Assembly: GCA_934533075.1 (NCBI GenBank)
Contig: CAKTBJ010000032.1
Span: 1-36,525, forward strand
Direction of reading: 5' to 3'
Source: an uncultured Paracoccus sp.
Lineage (GTDB): Bacteria > Pseudomonadota > Alphaproteobacteria > Rhodobacterales > Rhodobacteraceae
DNA: 36,525 bases
The notes under the pieces were generated by a model. The model had not been told where the DNA came from and did not search any database. It worked only from the letters and a program-made list of their open reading frames with translations. The stretch's first letter is position 1, and each line of letters opens with the position of its first letter. The translations under genes were made by a program, and so were the position numbers. Shown here piece by piece: positions 7,474-16,176 of this stretch.

Positions 7474-9120
7474 TCAGCGCGTCGCGTAATCCTCCGGCGG
7501 CTCGACATCCGGACGCGGCGGGGCCTGCTCGTCGCCGTCCAGCACCACGGGCGCGCGCGGCACCGGCTGCGGCCGGGGCGCCTCGCGCGGTGGCGGCGGG
7601 GCGGGCTGCGCATAGTCGCGCTCGCGCGGGACCATGCCCGGCGCCACGTTGGGCTGGGCGGCGGGCTTCACCGGCTCGGGCACGGTGATCGCGGGTTCGG
7701 GTTCCGGCGGCGGCTCGGGCGCCGGCGCGGCGGCGGGACGCCCGACGATCAGCGGCAGCATGGCCGCCGCCGCCGACTGGCCCGAATCGGCGCCCGGCTT
7801 TTCCTCGGGCACCTTCCAGCTCAGCGTGTCGAAGCCGCCGCAGCTGTCGCAGACCGGCCCCCAGTCGGTCATCACGTTATGGCAGTTGTCGCAGACCCAT
7901 TGCGGCCCGCGCGAGGCGGTCAGCGCCCGCGCCAGCCAGCCGCGCACCACGCTGTCGTCGGCACCCTCGCCGCGCTCGACCGCCGCCATGATCGACAGCG
8001 AGCGCACGGTGGGGTCCTTGACCGCCAGATCGCCCAGCGCGCGACGGGCGCCGGGGAAATCCTCGGCGGCCAGCAGCAGCTCGGCCTCCAGCAGGTGCGA
8101 TTCGGGATCGTCCGGCTTCTGGCGGATCAGGTCGGCGAAGCGGCGCAGGCGCTGGGCCGGGGTCTCGTCGGGCACGATCTCGGCATAGGCGGCGGCGATC
8201 GAGGGATGCGGGCGCACCGACCAGGTCTTGTCCAGCACCCGCGTCGCGTTGCGCGTGTCGCCCCGCGCCATGTAGCTGCGTGCCGCCAGCACGGCGGCCG
8301 GGATCAGGTCCGGCGAGGCGCGGTTCGCGGAAATCGCCGCCTCGCGGGCGCTGATCGAGGCCTCATGCGCCAGCACCTCGCGGGCCTCCTGCAAGGCCAG
8401 CACGGCATCGCGGCGCAGCGCCACATCGGCGGGGATCTTGCCCTGGCTGCGCTTGGCCTTCAGCACGGCACGCGCGCCCTTCCAGTCATGTGCCTGCGCC
8501 TGCAAGCCCAGCAGCGTGTCCTGCAACTGGGCGTGGCTGGGCTTCAGCGCATAGGCCTTCTGCGCCAGCGCCAGCGCGGTCTGGGTCTCGCCCTTGGCCA
8601 GCTTCTGCTGCATCAGCCCGCGAATCGCGACAAAGCGCGTGCGCTGGTCGGGCAGCATGGCGCGGTAGGCGGCCTCGGCGGCGCGGTCGTCGCCGGCGAT
8701 CTCGGCCGCCTGTGCCTTCAGCACATTGGTCAGATGCGGCTGGTCGAGGTATTTCTCGGCCTTCTCGGCCTGCGCCAGCGCCAGCCGCCCCTCGCCCGAG
8801 GCGACGGCCAGCATCCCCTCGCCCAGGGCCTCATAGCCCTTGCGGCTGCGGTTGCGGTCGAAATAGCGGTTCAGCGCGGTCTCGTCGCCCAGCAGGAAGC
8901 GCAGGGTCGCCACCACGACGCCGACGAGGCGGAACAGCGCCCAGCCCAGCACCATCAGCAGCAGCAGCGAGACGGCCACCTCCATCGCGCCCAGCTGGTA
9001 GGAGCGGCCCTGAAAGACCACCTGAAGCGATTCGCCGGTCTCACCCAGCCGGATCGCCAGCAGCGAGACCGCCAGCGTCACGGCAAGGAACAGCAGGATT
9101 TTCAGCAGCGATTGCAGCAT
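7474..9120 (-). CDS. hemY: HemY-like membrane TPR protein with C-terminal zinc ribbon
   Basis: A 548-residue protein. Two membrane helices lie at about residues 6-24 and 45-70, followed by a long alpha-helical, Ala/Leu-rich TPR region (HemY_N family). Near the end is a CxxC...CxxC metal ribbon, Cys 410, 413, 424 and 427, followed by a 110-residue Pro/Ala/Glu-rich tail. The ATG at 9120 starts MLQSLLKILLFLAV, ten bases after the mic60-like gene. HemY of this type is not the oxygen-dependent protoporphyrinogen oxidase of Gram-positive bacteria; its name comes from its place in hem operons and its biochemical role is unclear. The open frame extends further upstream into the neighbour, but the membrane helices mark the true start. 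Confidence 0.82.
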   Translation of the reverse strand: MLQSLLKILLFLAVTLAVSLLAIRLGETGESLQVVFQGRSYQLGAMEVAVSLLLLMVLGWALFRLVGVVVATLRFLLGDETALNRYFDRNRSRKGYEALGEGMLAVASGEGRLALAQAEKAEKYLDQPHLTNVLKAQAAEIAGDDRAAEAAYRAMLPDQRTRFVAIRGLMQQKLAKGETQTALALAQKAYALKPSHAQLQDTLLGLQAQAHDWKGARAVLKAKRSQGKIPADVALRRDAVLALQEAREVLAHEASISAREAAISANRASPDLIPAAVLAARSYMARGDTRNATRVLDKTWSVRPHPSIAAAYAEIVPDETPAQRLRRFADLIRQKPDDPESHLLEAELLLAAEDFPGARRALGDLAVKDPTVRSLSIMAAVERGEGADDSVVRGWLARALTASRGPQWVCDNCHNVMTDWGPVCDSCGGFDTLSWKVPEEKPGADSGQSAAAAMLPLIVGRPAAAPAPEPPPEPEPAITVPEPVKPAAQPNVAPGMVPRERDYAQPAPPPPREAPRPQPVPRAPVVLDGDEQAPPRPDVEPPEDYATR

Positions 9121-9130
9121 GGCGGGTTCC

Positions 9131-10732
9131 TTACTCGCTGGGGTTCGCGGGCTGGGTGATCTGGCCGAGCGCGTCCCGCGCCTGCACCCAGGCCTCGGCG
9201 CGGGCCAGCCAGCCGGCCATCGCCTCGCGCCCGGCCTCGGGCATGGCCTCCAGCTCGCGCAGGGCGGCGGCGATGTCGCCCGATTCGACGGCGGCGCCGG
9301 CGCGGGACTGGATGGCGTCGGGATCGTCCCCCTCGCGCGGGGTGACCGAGCGCGCATTCGTCTGCGCGGCGAAGAAGGCGCCGAGGGATGATTCGGTCCT
9401 GCGCGTCGCCGCCAGCGCATCGCGGGCGGCGCGGTCGAAGCCGGATTGCAGTTCCCCCAGCGTCGGCAGGTCCTGGGCCAGTTGCGCAAGATCGTCCTGG
9501 CCGGCGGCGGCCAGCGCCTCGGCGGCGGCGCTGACATCCGCGCCGCTGCCGCGCAGCGCCTCGCCCAGCCTCGCGGCGGCGGCGAGGCCCGCCTGTCCGG
9601 CCTCCAGCGCCTCGAAGCGGGCGGGCAGGGCGGCCAGCTGCGATTCGGTGGATTGCAGTTGCGCGGCAAGGGCCTGCACGGCCTCGGCCGTGGCGCCCTC
9701 GGGGCGGGCGGCCAGATCGGCAAGCCGGGTTTTCAGCGCCGCGACCTCGGCTTGCAGCGCGTCCAGCGCCGGGCCGGCCGCGCGGCTGTTGGAGCCGTTT
9801 TCCTGCGCCGGTTCCACGGTCGGGGCGGCGGCGAGGTCGCTGACCTGCCGGTCCAGCGCGTCGAGGCGTTGCCCCTGGGCCTGCACGGCGGCGGCCAGCG
9901 CCTCCGGCGCCTCGGCGCCGGCGGGGGCCTCGGCGAGGCGGCGGGTCAGTTCCTCGCCGGCGGCTTCGCGGGCGGCGGCCTCGATCTGCGGCTGCGCATT
10001 CTGGAGGGCGGCAGCCACGGCCTCGGCGATGGCCGCTTCGTCCAATGCCGGCACCGGGTTCACCGGCAATTCGGCGAGGATTTCATCCTTCAGCGCCTGC
10101 AAATCCGGGGGCGCGGCGGGTTCGGGAGCAGCGACGGGCAGGGGGCGCCAGGCTTCGGGCAGGTGCGGGATGGCCCAGAGCGTCGCGGCGGACCCCAAGG
10201 CCGCCGCCGCAACGCCACCGAGGAACAGCGGCCAGAAGCCGCCTCGCTTGGCCGGCGGCGGGGGGGGCGGCGTAACGCGGGGCGGCTCGGGTGCCGGTTG
10301 CGCGGTGGTCGGTGGCGGGGTGACTTCGGGCGCCTTGGTTCCGGTCGGTTTCGAGGCGACGGGCGACGTTGGGGCGGTATCCGGGGCCTTGGTTCCGAAG
10401 GGTGCCGGCTTGGCGGCCGGGTCCGGCGCCTTCACCTCGGCGGGCTTCGGAGCGGCATCAGCCTTCACCTCCGCCGGTTTTGCGGCGGGCGTGGGTATGG
10501 CGGGCTTTGCCGGGGTCTCCGCCGGCCTGGCCTCGGCCGGCTTCGCGCTCATCGGCGGCAGGGTGCCGCCCGCGCCGACGAGGGTCGAGCTTACCGGCGG
10601 CAACGGCTTGGCCTCCGGTTTCGGCCCCGCCTCGCCCAGCGGCGTAGAGGGGACCACCGGGCCGGGCGCCGCCTTCGGGGCCGCGGGCCTGGCGGGTTTT
10701 CCGGGCTTCCTGGGTTGATCCTTGTCCGTCAT
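9131..10732 (-). CDS. Mitofilin/Mic60-like inner membrane protein
   Basis: A 533-residue protein with a Pro/Ala/Lys-rich N-terminal segment (residues 1-165, with repeated KPAE and KAPD motifs), one membrane helix at about 166-188 (FWPLFLGGVAAAALGSAATL), and a long periplasmic region of predicted coiled coil, ending in a compact C-terminal domain. This architecture, and the position between hemD and hemY, match alphaproteobacterial mitofilin (COG4223), the proposed relative of mitochondrial Mic60, which shapes intracytoplasmic membrane invaginations and contacts the outer membrane. It is 57 bases after hemD and 10 before hemY, so the three are probably cotranscribed. Low-complexity composition makes homology by eye less secure than usual. 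Confidence 0.75.
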   Translation of the reverse strand: MTDKDQPRKPGKPARPAAPKAAPGPVVPSTPLGEAGPKPEAKPLPPVSSTLVGAGGTLPPMSAKPAEARPAETPAKPAIPTPAAKPAEVKADAAPKPAEVKAPDPAAKPAPFGTKAPDTAPTSPVASKPTGTKAPEVTPPPTTAQPAPEPPRVTPPPPPPAKRGGFWPLFLGGVAAAALGSAATLWAIPHLPEAWRPLPVAAPEPAAPPDLQALKDEILAELPVNPVPALDEAAIAEAVAAALQNAQPQIEAAAREAAGEELTRRLAEAPAGAEAPEALAAAVQAQGQRLDALDRQVSDLAAAPTVEPAQENGSNSRAAGPALDALQAEVAALKTRLADLAARPEGATAEAVQALAAQLQSTESQLAALPARFEALEAGQAGLAAAARLGEALRGSGADVSAAAEALAAAGQDDLAQLAQDLPTLGELQSGFDRAARDALAATRRTESSLGAFFAAQTNARSVTPREGDDPDAIQSRAGAAVESGDIAAALRELEAMPEAGREAMAGWLARAEAWVQARDALGQITQPANPSE

Positions 10733-10789
10733 TCTGTCGCCCCTGTCGGTCGGTTTCGGAACCCTGCCTGCCGGAAGGATGGGGGGAGT

Positions 10790-11455
10790 TTATCGACGGC
10801 CCGCCCGCGCAACAAGCCGCTGCCGGATCAGCGCCAGCATGCCCTCGGCATCGGGGGTTTCGGCAACCGGAACCGGCCGCGGCCAGTCCCCGAAGGCCGC
10901 CGCCGCCGCCGCGCTGATCGCCAGCGGCTCGACCGGCGCCACGGCCCCCGCCGCCGGCGCAGCCGCCAGCCGGGCCGAGCGCGGCGAGAACAGCGGCCAC
11001 AGCACCGGGTGCCCGCCCGCCAGCAGCGCGCGGCCCGATTCGGGCAGGGGCACGGCGATCTGGTCATAGACCACCATCCCCTCCACCGGCAGGCCGGCGG
11101 TGACGTGGCGGCCATGCGGATGCACAAGTCCCGCCTCGCCCGCCAGCATCGGCGCCAGCCGCACGGCATCGCCCGGCCCCTCGATCACCGCGAACCCGGC
11201 GGCACGGGCGGCCTCGGCCGTCGCCGGGCCGACGCAGAAGGCCACGCGCCCCGCCCCCGGCCCCGCCGCCGGCACCGCATGGATGGAGGTCAGCACGATC
11301 CGCCGCGCCGCCGCCAGCCGCGCCGCGTCATGCGCCACCGGCGCGATCCGCATCATCGGCGCGATCACCGCCTCGACCCCCAGCCCCGCCAGCCGCGCGG
11401 CGAAACGGCGGGCGGCCGCCTCGGGGCGGGTCAGCAGGACGAGGGGCTGGGGCAT
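10790..11455 (-). CDS. hemD: Uroporphyrinogen-III synthase
   Basis: A 221-residue protein, slightly short for the family (about 240). It starts MPQPLVLLTRPEAAARRFAA at the ATG at 11455; LLTRP is the conserved HemD N-terminal motif. Further on FCVGPATAEAARAAGF is the family's conserved central segment (normally VGxxTA..A...G). The enzyme cyclises hydroxymethylbilane with inversion of ring D to give uroporphyrinogen III for haem, cobalamin and other tetrapyrroles. The sequence is poorly conserved in general, and the call is supported by the mic60 and hemY neighbours. hemC, often next to hemD, is absent: only 42 bp separate hemD from divergent tsaD. Confidence 0.82.
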   Translation of the reverse strand: MPQPLVLLTRPEAAARRFAARLAGLGVEAVIAPMMRIAPVAHDAARLAAARRIVLTSIHAVPAAGPGAGRVAFCVGPATAEAARAAGFAVIEGPGDAVRLAPMLAGEAGLVHPHGRHVTAGLPVEGMVVYDQIAVPLPESGRALLAGGHPVLWPLFSPRSARLAAAPAAGAVAPVEPLAISAAAAAAFGDWPRPVPVAETPDAEGMLALIRQRLVARAGRR

Positions 11456-11480
11456 GTGGCTCTTTCCCAGGGAGGCGGCG

Positions 11481-11497
11481 GGTGATAGGCGATCACC
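11481..11497. promoter_or_regulatory. Inverted repeat abutting the tsaD start
   Basis: GGTGAT, five bases, ATCACC: a perfect 6-bp inverted repeat ending on the base before the tsaD ATG, inside a 42-bp divergent interval shared with hemD. It could be an operator or an mRNA hairpin affecting tsaD initiation. Short palindromes occur by chance, so this is tentative. Confidence 0.3.
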
Positions 11498-12571
11498 ATG
11501 CCGCCGATCGTCCTGGGAATCGAGAGCAGTTGCGACGACAGCGCCGCCGCCCTGGTGGATGGCGGGCGCCGCGTGCTGGCCTCGGTGGTGATGGGGCAGG
11601 GGGCGCTGCATGCGGAATTCGGCGGCGTCGTCCCCGAAATCGCTGCCCGCGCCCATGCCGAGCGTCTGGATCACTGCGTCGAGGCGGCACTTGCCGAGGC
11701 CGGCCTGCGGCTGGCCGATGTGGACGCCATCGCGGTGACGGCGGGGCCGGGGCTGATCGGCGGGGTCATGGCCGGGGTGATGCTGGCCAAGGGGCTGGCG
11801 GCGGGGTCCGGCAAGCCGCTGATCGGCGTCAACCACCTCGCCGGCCACGCGCTGACCCCGCGCCTGACCGATGGCGTCGATTTTCCCTATCTGATGCTGC
11901 TGGTCTCCGGCGGGCATTGCCAGTTCCTGCTGGTCGAGGGGCCGGAGCGTTTCCGCCGCCTCGGCGGCACCATCGACGACGCGCCGGGCGAGGCCTTCGA
12001 CAAGGTGGCGAAGCTGCTGGCTTTGCCGCAGCCCGGCGGGCCGGCGGTCGAGGCCGAGGCCGCCCGCGCCGGCAACCCCGCGCGCTTTGCCCTGCCGCGC
12101 CCGCTGCTGGACCGGCCGGGCTGCGATCTCAGCTTTTCCGGCCTCAAGACCGCCGTGCTGCGCGCCCGCGACAAGGCGATCGCCGGGACCGGCGGCAGGG
12201 GATTGCGCGAGAGCGACCGCGCCGACCTCTGCGCCGCTTTCCAGGCGGCGGTGGCGGATGTGTTGGCCGAAAAGACCCGCCGCGCGCTGGCGGCGCATTC
12301 GGTGCCGGTGCTGGCCGTGGCCGGCGGCGTCGCCGCCAACCGCGCCTTGCGCGCAGCGCTGGAGGCGGTGGCCGAGGATGCCGGCGCCCGTTTCCTCGCC
12401 CCGCCCCTGCGGTTCTGCACCGACAACGCCGCGATGATCGCCTGGGCGGGCTTGGAACGCTGGCATCCGGGCGCGCAAGACGGCATGGATCTGGTGGCGC
12501 GGCCACGCTGGCCGCTGGACGAGGGCGCCGCGCCGATGCTGGGCGCCGGCAAGCGGGGGGCGAAGGCATGA
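11498..12571 (+). CDS. tsaD: tRNA N6-threonylcarbamoyladenosine transferase
   Basis: A 357-residue protein of the Kae1/TsaD family. The N-terminal [15 protein letters not shown] is the nucleotide-binding strand, [11 protein letters not shown] holds the two metal-ligand histidines, and [11 protein letters not shown], the FDKVAKLL segment and SGLKTAVL are further family motifs; [13 protein letters not shown] lies near the C-terminus. It transfers the threonylcarbamoyl group from threonylcarbamoyl-AMP to A37 of ANN-decoding tRNAs, together with TsaB and TsaE encoded elsewhere. Length is normal. It is the first gene of a rightward operon and its stop overlaps the gpsA start (ATGA at 12568-12571). 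Confidence 0.96.
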   Translation: MPPIVLGIESSCDDSAAALVDGGRRVLASVVMGQGALHAEFGGVVPEIAARAHAERLDHCVEAALAEAGLRLADVDAIAVTAGPGLIGGVMAGVMLAKGLAAGSGKPLIGVNHLAGHALTPRLTDGVDFPYLMLLVSGGHCQFLLVEGPERFRRLGGTIDDAPGEAFDKVAKLLALPQPGGPAVEAEAARAGNPARFALPRPLLDRPGCDLSFSGLKTAVLRARDKAIAGTGGRGLRESDRADLCAAFQAAVADVLAEKTRRALAAHSVPVLAVAGGVAANRALRAALEAVAEDAGARFLAPPLRFCTDNAAMIAWAGLERWHPGAQDGMDLVARPRWPLDEGAAPMLGAGKRGAKA

Positions 12572-13512
12572 GCGGGATCGGCATTCTGGGCGCGGGGGCC
12601 TTTGGCCGCGCGCTGGCGCACAGCCTCGCCGCCAAGGGGCCGGTGACGCTGTGGGGGCGCAGCCTGCCCGAGTTGGAAAGCCCGCGCCTGCCCGGCCTGA
12701 CCCTGCCCGATTCGGTGCGGCGGCTGGACGATCTGGCGCAGGTCGGCGAGGGGACCGTGCTGCTGGCGCTGCCGGCGCAGCAGATCGCCGGTTTCGTGGC
12801 GGCGAATGCGGGGATGCTGGACGGGCGGCGGCTGGTCAGTTGCGCCAAGGGTATCGACCTCGACCGGCTGGAAGGCCCCGCCGACCTGATCGCGGATGCC
12901 TGCCCGAACGCTACCGTCGCGGTGCTGACCGGACCCAGCTTCGCCGCCGACATCGCGCGCGGCCTGCCCACGGCGCTGACCCTGGCCTGCGCCGGTGAGG
13001 CGCAGGGGGCGGCCATGCAGGAACTGCTTTCGACGCCCTCCTTGCGGCTTTACCGCAGCCGCGACGTGACCGGCGCCCAGCTTGGCGGCGCGCTGAAGAA
13101 CGTCATGGCCATCGCCGCCGGCGCCGCCATCGGCGCGGGCCTTGGCGACAGCGCCCGCGCCGCCGTGGTCACGCGCGGCTTTGCCGAGATGGTGCGCATG
13201 GCCACCGCGATGGGCGCCGAAGCCGAGACGCTGTCCGGCCTTTCCGGCCTCGGCGACCTGATCCTGACCGCGACCTCGGACCTGTCGCGCAATTTCCGCT
13301 TTGGCCGCGCGCTGGGCGAGGGGGCGGATTTCGATCCCTCGGTGACGGTCGAGGGCGCCGCCACCGCCGCCGCCGCCACCCGCCTTGCCGCGCGGCTGGG
13401 GGTCGAGGCGCCGCTGGCCGATCTGGTCGCGCGCCTGTGCCGGCGCCAGATCGACGTGCCCGAGGCGCTGGACCAGCTTCTCGCGCGCCCGCTGAAAGCC
13501 GAAACCCGTTGA
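12568..13512 (+). CDS. gpsA: Glycerol-3-phosphate dehydrogenase [NAD(P)+]
   Basis: A 314-residue cytoplasmic protein. The Rossmann motif [10 protein letters not shown] is at residues 8-17; LVSCAKGID and [21 protein letters not shown] are family motifs; the catalytic lysine lies in [21 protein letters not shown]; and [25 protein letters not shown] is the C-terminal substrate region. It reduces dihydroxyacetone phosphate to sn-glycerol-3-phosphate for phospholipid synthesis. The ATG at 12568 overlaps the tsaD stop, so the two are translationally coupled; the tsaD-gpsA pairing is common in alphaproteobacteria. Length is a little below the usual 330 with no motif missing. Confidence 0.96.
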   Translation: MSGIGILGAGAFGRALAHSLAAKGPVTLWGRSLPELESPRLPGLTLPDSVRRLDDLAQVGEGTVLLALPAQQIAGFVAANAGMLDGRRLVSCAKGIDLDRLEGPADLIADACPNATVAVLTGPSFAADIARGLPTALTLACAGEAQGAAMQELLSTPSLRLYRSRDVTGAQLGGALKNVMAIAAGAAIGAGLGDSARAAVVTRGFAEMVRMATAMGAEAETLSGLSGLGDLILTATSDLSRNFRFGRALGEGADFDPSVTVEGAATAAAATRLAARLGVEAPLADLVARLCRRQIDVPEALDQLLARPLKAETR

Positions 13513-13524
13513 AAAGGTAGGACC

Positions 13525-13797
13525 ATGCCCCTTTACGCCATCATCTGCCGCGACAAGCCCGACCATCTGCAAACCCGCCTCGACACGCGCGAGGCCCATC
13601 TGGCGCATATCCGCGACAGCGGCATCGTGCGCATGGCCGGCCCGCTGATCGAAGGGGGCGAGATGCGCGGCAGCCTCGTCGTGGTCGAAGCCGAGGATCT
13701 GGCCGGCGCGCAGGCCTGGGCCGATGCCGACCCCTATCGCGCCGCCGGCCTGTTCGCCGCCAGCGAGGTGATCGAGTGGAAGAAGGTGATCGGCTGA
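13525..13797 (+). CDS. YciI-like protein
   Basis: A 90-residue protein of the YciI/YCII ferredoxin-like family: it begins MPLYAIICRDKPD, has HLAHI around residue 30 (the conserved His region), GPLIEGGEMRGSLVVVEAEDLAGAQAWADADPY in the middle (the D-P-Y motif near the C-terminus) and ends with the strand VIEWKKVIG. Related YCII proteins are proposed to have a His-Asp active site, but no general function is established. AAAGGTAGG gives a good ribosome binding site, 12 bases after gpsA, so it is probably the third gene of the tsaD operon. Confidence 0.85.
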   Translation: MPLYAIICRDKPDHLQTRLDTREAHLAHIRDSGIVRMAGPLIEGGEMRGSLVVVEAEDLAGAQAWADADPYRAAGLFAASEVIEWKKVIG

Positions 13798-13869
13798 GCG
13801 GCGGCCCCGGCGCGGCATGGGGCGGTTGCCCGCTGTGCCTCGCCGCGTGGCACCGGCGGCCGGCCGAAG

Positions 13870-13891
13870 CGGGCAGGGGCATGGCTGCCCG
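13870..13891 (+). terminator. Hairpin between the YciI-like and EVE genes
   Basis: CGGGCAG, an eight-base loop and CTGCCCG form a 7-bp stem in the 156-bp gap. Eighteen bases later there is a GTTTTCCTG run, so weak termination is possible. The gap has no convincing gene. Confidence 0.35.
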
Positions 13892-13953
13892 GCCTTGCCG
13901 TCGCTGCGGTTTTCCTGCTTCTGGGACATTGCATCACAAGATAGGAGGCGGCG

Positions 13954-14373
13954 ATGGCGCGCCAATACTGGCTGTTCAAGTCCGAACCGGACGTGTTTTC
14001 CTTTGACGACCTGATCGCAAGGGGCGAGGCCGGCGAGGAATGGGACGGGGTGCGCAACTATCAGGCGCGCAACCATATGCGGGCCATGCGGATCGGGGAT
14101 CTGGGGTTCTTCTACCACTCGAACCAGGGCAAGCAGATGGTGGGCGTGGTCGAGGTGATCGCGCTGGCCCATCCCGACAGCAAGGCCACGGACCCGCGAT
14201 GGGAATGCGTCGACATCCGCGCGGTGAAGCCGCTGCCGCGCCCGGTGACTCTGGCCGAATGCAAGGAGGAGCCGCGGCTGAAGGACATGGTGCTGGTCAA
14301 CAATTCCCGCCTGTCGGTGCAGCCGGTCACGGCGGAGGAATGGGCCGTGATCATGGAGATGGCCGGGGCGTGA
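13954..14373 (+). CDS. EVE-domain protein
   Basis: A 139-residue protein that is essentially one EVE domain (PUA-like fold, the thymocyte nuclear protein 1 family). It opens with YWLFKSEPDVFSFDDL, then WDGVRNYQARNHMRAMRIGDLGFFYHS, VVGVVEV-type strand GVVEVIALAHPDS, and DMVLVNNSRLSVQPVTAEEW; the W-x-G-V-R-N-x-x-A motif is strong. EVE domains bind modified bases such as 5-methylcytosine derivatives or modified RNA. Bacterial stand-alone copies are widespread and their role is unclear. A clear ribosome binding site, TAGGAGG, precedes the ATG. It could be cotranscribed with the YciI-like gene unless the hairpin in between stops transcription. Confidence 0.92.
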   Translation: MARQYWLFKSEPDVFSFDDLIARGEAGEEWDGVRNYQARNHMRAMRIGDLGFFYHSNQGKQMVGVVEVIALAHPDSKATDPRWECVDIRAVKPLPRPVTLAECKEEPRLKDMVLVNNSRLSVQPVTAEEWAVIMEMAGA

Positions 14374-14745
14374 GCGGGTGCCGCGCATGAACGCGCATGG
14401 CGGGGCCGCGGCGGGGTAGGCCCAGCCGCGCGGCGGCCCGGAACGGCGCGGGTGACGGCTGGATGCGTGCCGCCCCCTGCCCGGCGCCGGAAGGCGGCAA
14501 CGCGACGGGACCGGCCTGCCAAGCGCCGCGCCCCGCCGCATCCGGGGCCTGTCCAGGATCGCCCCTCGCCTGCCGCCGGCCCCCTGTCCGGCAGCCTTCG
14601 GCCTTTCCGTTGTCCCAGGGCGATCCCTTTCGCGCAACGTCGCTTTATCTGGACTTTTATGCAGTTTTCGCCGCATCTGGCGGCAGTTTGCGCCACCCTT
14701 GGCCCCGGCCTTGGGCGGCGATCAGCGAATCAGGAAGAAAATCCC
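14374..14745. other. Intergenic region without a recognisable gene
   Basis: About 370 bases between the EVE gene and the DUF4170 gene. All frames are open in places because of high GC, but the translations are Arg/Ala/Gly/Pro-rich and show no family. The last 110 bases (about 14630-14745) are less GC-rich, with the run CTTTATCTGGACTTTTATGC, and probably carry the promoter for the DUF4170-glycosyltransferase pair; I cannot fix its boxes. Confidence 0.6.
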
Positions 14746-14994
14746 ATGTCTCAACAACGCCTTCACCTCGTCTTCGGCGGCGAGCTGGTCGATACGCAAA
14801 GCTCGGTCTTCGTGGACCCGGCCCGGATTCACATCGTCGGCATTTTCCCCAATTACGCCGCCGCCTACGACGCCTGGAAGGCCGAGGCCCAGCGCACCGT
14901 GGACAGCGCCACGGTGCGCTATTTCATCGCGCATCTGCACCGCCTGCGCGAGGAGAGCCTTGAGGCCAGCGCGACCGAGGAACTCGGCGGCTGA
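14746..14994 (+). CDS. Small DUF4170 protein
   Basis: An 82-residue acidic protein, MSQQRLHLVFGGELVDT onwards, with HIVGIFPNYAAAYDAWKAEAQ and an end rich in Glu/Arg (HRLREESLEASATEELGG). I recognise it as the DUF4170 family of alphaproteobacteria, whose members commonly sit next to lipid A/Kdo genes and which has no known biochemical role. AGGAAG lies ahead of the ATG at 14746; the longer upstream frame is ordinary GC-rich noise. The TGA overlaps the next gene's ATG (TGATG), so the two are translationally coupled. Confidence 0.85.
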   Translation: MSQQRLHLVFGGELVDTQSSVFVDPARIHIVGIFPNYAAAYDAWKAEAQRTVDSATVRYFIAHLHRLREESLEASATEELGG

Positions 14995-16088
14995 TGACGG
15001 GGCGGCGGGTCTGGCTGCTGGCGCCCGAGGCCGCGCGCGACCCGGCGACCGAGGCCGCGCTGGCGCAGTTGCGTCAGGCGCTGGCCGGGCTGCGGCCGGC
15101 GGTGATGGTGCTGGAAGCCCCCGCCGGCGTGGCCGGAAACACCGCGCGGCTGGCCGGCTGGCTGGAGGCGCACCGCCCCGACGCGGTGCTGTGCCTGCGC
15201 CAGATGCCGCCCCGCGCGCTGGCCGATCTGGCGGCGGCGCGCGATTTGCCGCTGGCGCTGGCCGATGCCGACATCGCCGGCTGGCCGCCGCTGCCCTTCT
15301 GGCAGCGCGTGACCGGCGGGCGGGCGCTGGCGCGGCTGGCGCGGGTGATGGTGCCCGATCCGGCCTCGCGCGGGGCCGCCCTGCGGCGCGGGGCGCTGCC
15401 GGCGCGGGTGGCCGTGACCGGCGCCCTGACCGAGACCCGCCCGCCCCTGCGCGTCAGCGAGGCCGAGCTTTCCCTTCAGGCCGAGGCGCTGGGCGGGCGG
15501 CAATGCTGGTACGCGGTGGCGGTGCCGGAATCCGAGGAAAGGGCGGTGCTGGACGCCCATCACGCGGCGCTGGGCCTGTCGCATCGGGCGCTGCTGCTGT
15601 TCCAGCCGGCGCTGCCGGCGCGCGCCCCGGCGCTGGCGCAACGCTTCGAGGAGGCCGGCCTGCATGTCGCCATCCGCAGCGAGGTCGACGAGCCGCTGCC
15701 GGAACATCAGGCGCTGATCCTCGACGACCCGAACGAGCTGGGGCTGTGGTATCGCCTGGCCCCGGTCTGCTTCATGGGCGGCACGCTGAGCGGCGACGAT
15801 TCCGCCGCCCGCCACCCGTTCGAGCCGGCGGGCCTGGGTTCCGCGATCCTGCACGGCCCGATCCTGACCCGCCATGCCGAGGTCTGGCGCCAGTTGGAGC
15901 GCGCCGGCGCCACCCGCATCGTGCCGCGCGCCACGGCGCTGGCGGATCACCTCGCGGCGGTGATGGAGCCGGAACGCGCGGCGGACCTGGCCAGCCGGGC
16001 GTGGAACGTCTCCACCGGCGGCGCGGCGGTGGCACGGCAGATCGCGGAGGTGGTGGCGGAGATGGTCGCGGAGGGGCGGGGGGTGTAG
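14994..16088 (+). CDS. KdtA/WaaA-like glycosyltransferase (divergent Kdo transferase)
   Basis: A 364-residue GT-B type glycosyltransferase related to 3-deoxy-D-manno-octulosonic acid transferase. Recognisable elements are RVWLLAPEAARD, LADADIAGWPPLPFW, RVAVTGALTETRPPL (equivalent to the VTGNLKFD region of WaaA), AVAVPESEERAVLDAH, and the C-terminal CFMGGTLSG with RHPFEPAGLGSAILHGP, the counterpart of the family's GGHNPLEPA motif. It is about 60 residues shorter than E. coli WaaA, and several WaaA key residues are changed: the Asn and Lys of GNLK and the Arg of the RHPER motif are not visible. It may be a Kdo transferase variant or act on another sugar of the envelope. It is coupled to the DUF4170 gene upstream. 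Confidence 0.7.
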   Translation: MTGRRVWLLAPEAARDPATEAALAQLRQALAGLRPAVMVLEAPAGVAGNTARLAGWLEAHRPDAVLCLRQMPPRALADLAAARDLPLALADADIAGWPPLPFWQRVTGGRALARLARVMVPDPASRGAALRRGALPARVAVTGALTETRPPLRVSEAELSLQAEALGGRQCWYAVAVPESEERAVLDAHHAALGLSHRALLLFQPALPARAPALAQRFEEAGLHVAIRSEVDEPLPEHQALILDDPNELGLWYRLAPVCFMGGTLSGDDSAARHPFEPAGLGSAILHGPILTRHAEVWRQLERAGATRIVPRATALADHLAAVMEPERAADLASRAWNVSTGGAAVARQIAEVVAEMVAEGRGV

Positions 16089-16176
16089 CAGGACAGCGGA
16101 GTGGCGGACGCATGGCTGCTTTGTTCTTGTCTGTATGATGCACACATCGTAACCTTTGGGCGAGGTCTCTTGGCGC

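Noticed and set aside
7844..7897. CDNCH in HemY as a c-type haem-binding motif (CxxCH).
   Set aside because: A second CxxC follows at the spacing of a zinc ribbon, which explains the motif better; no other c-type cytochrome feature is seen.
13776..14006. Small frame with CPLC and CRRC pairs between the YciI-like and EVE genes, possibly a zinc protein.
   Set aside because: It overlaps both neighbours, has no ribosome binding site, and the hairpin at 13870-13891 lies in its middle. Cys pairs are frequent in random GC-rich frames.
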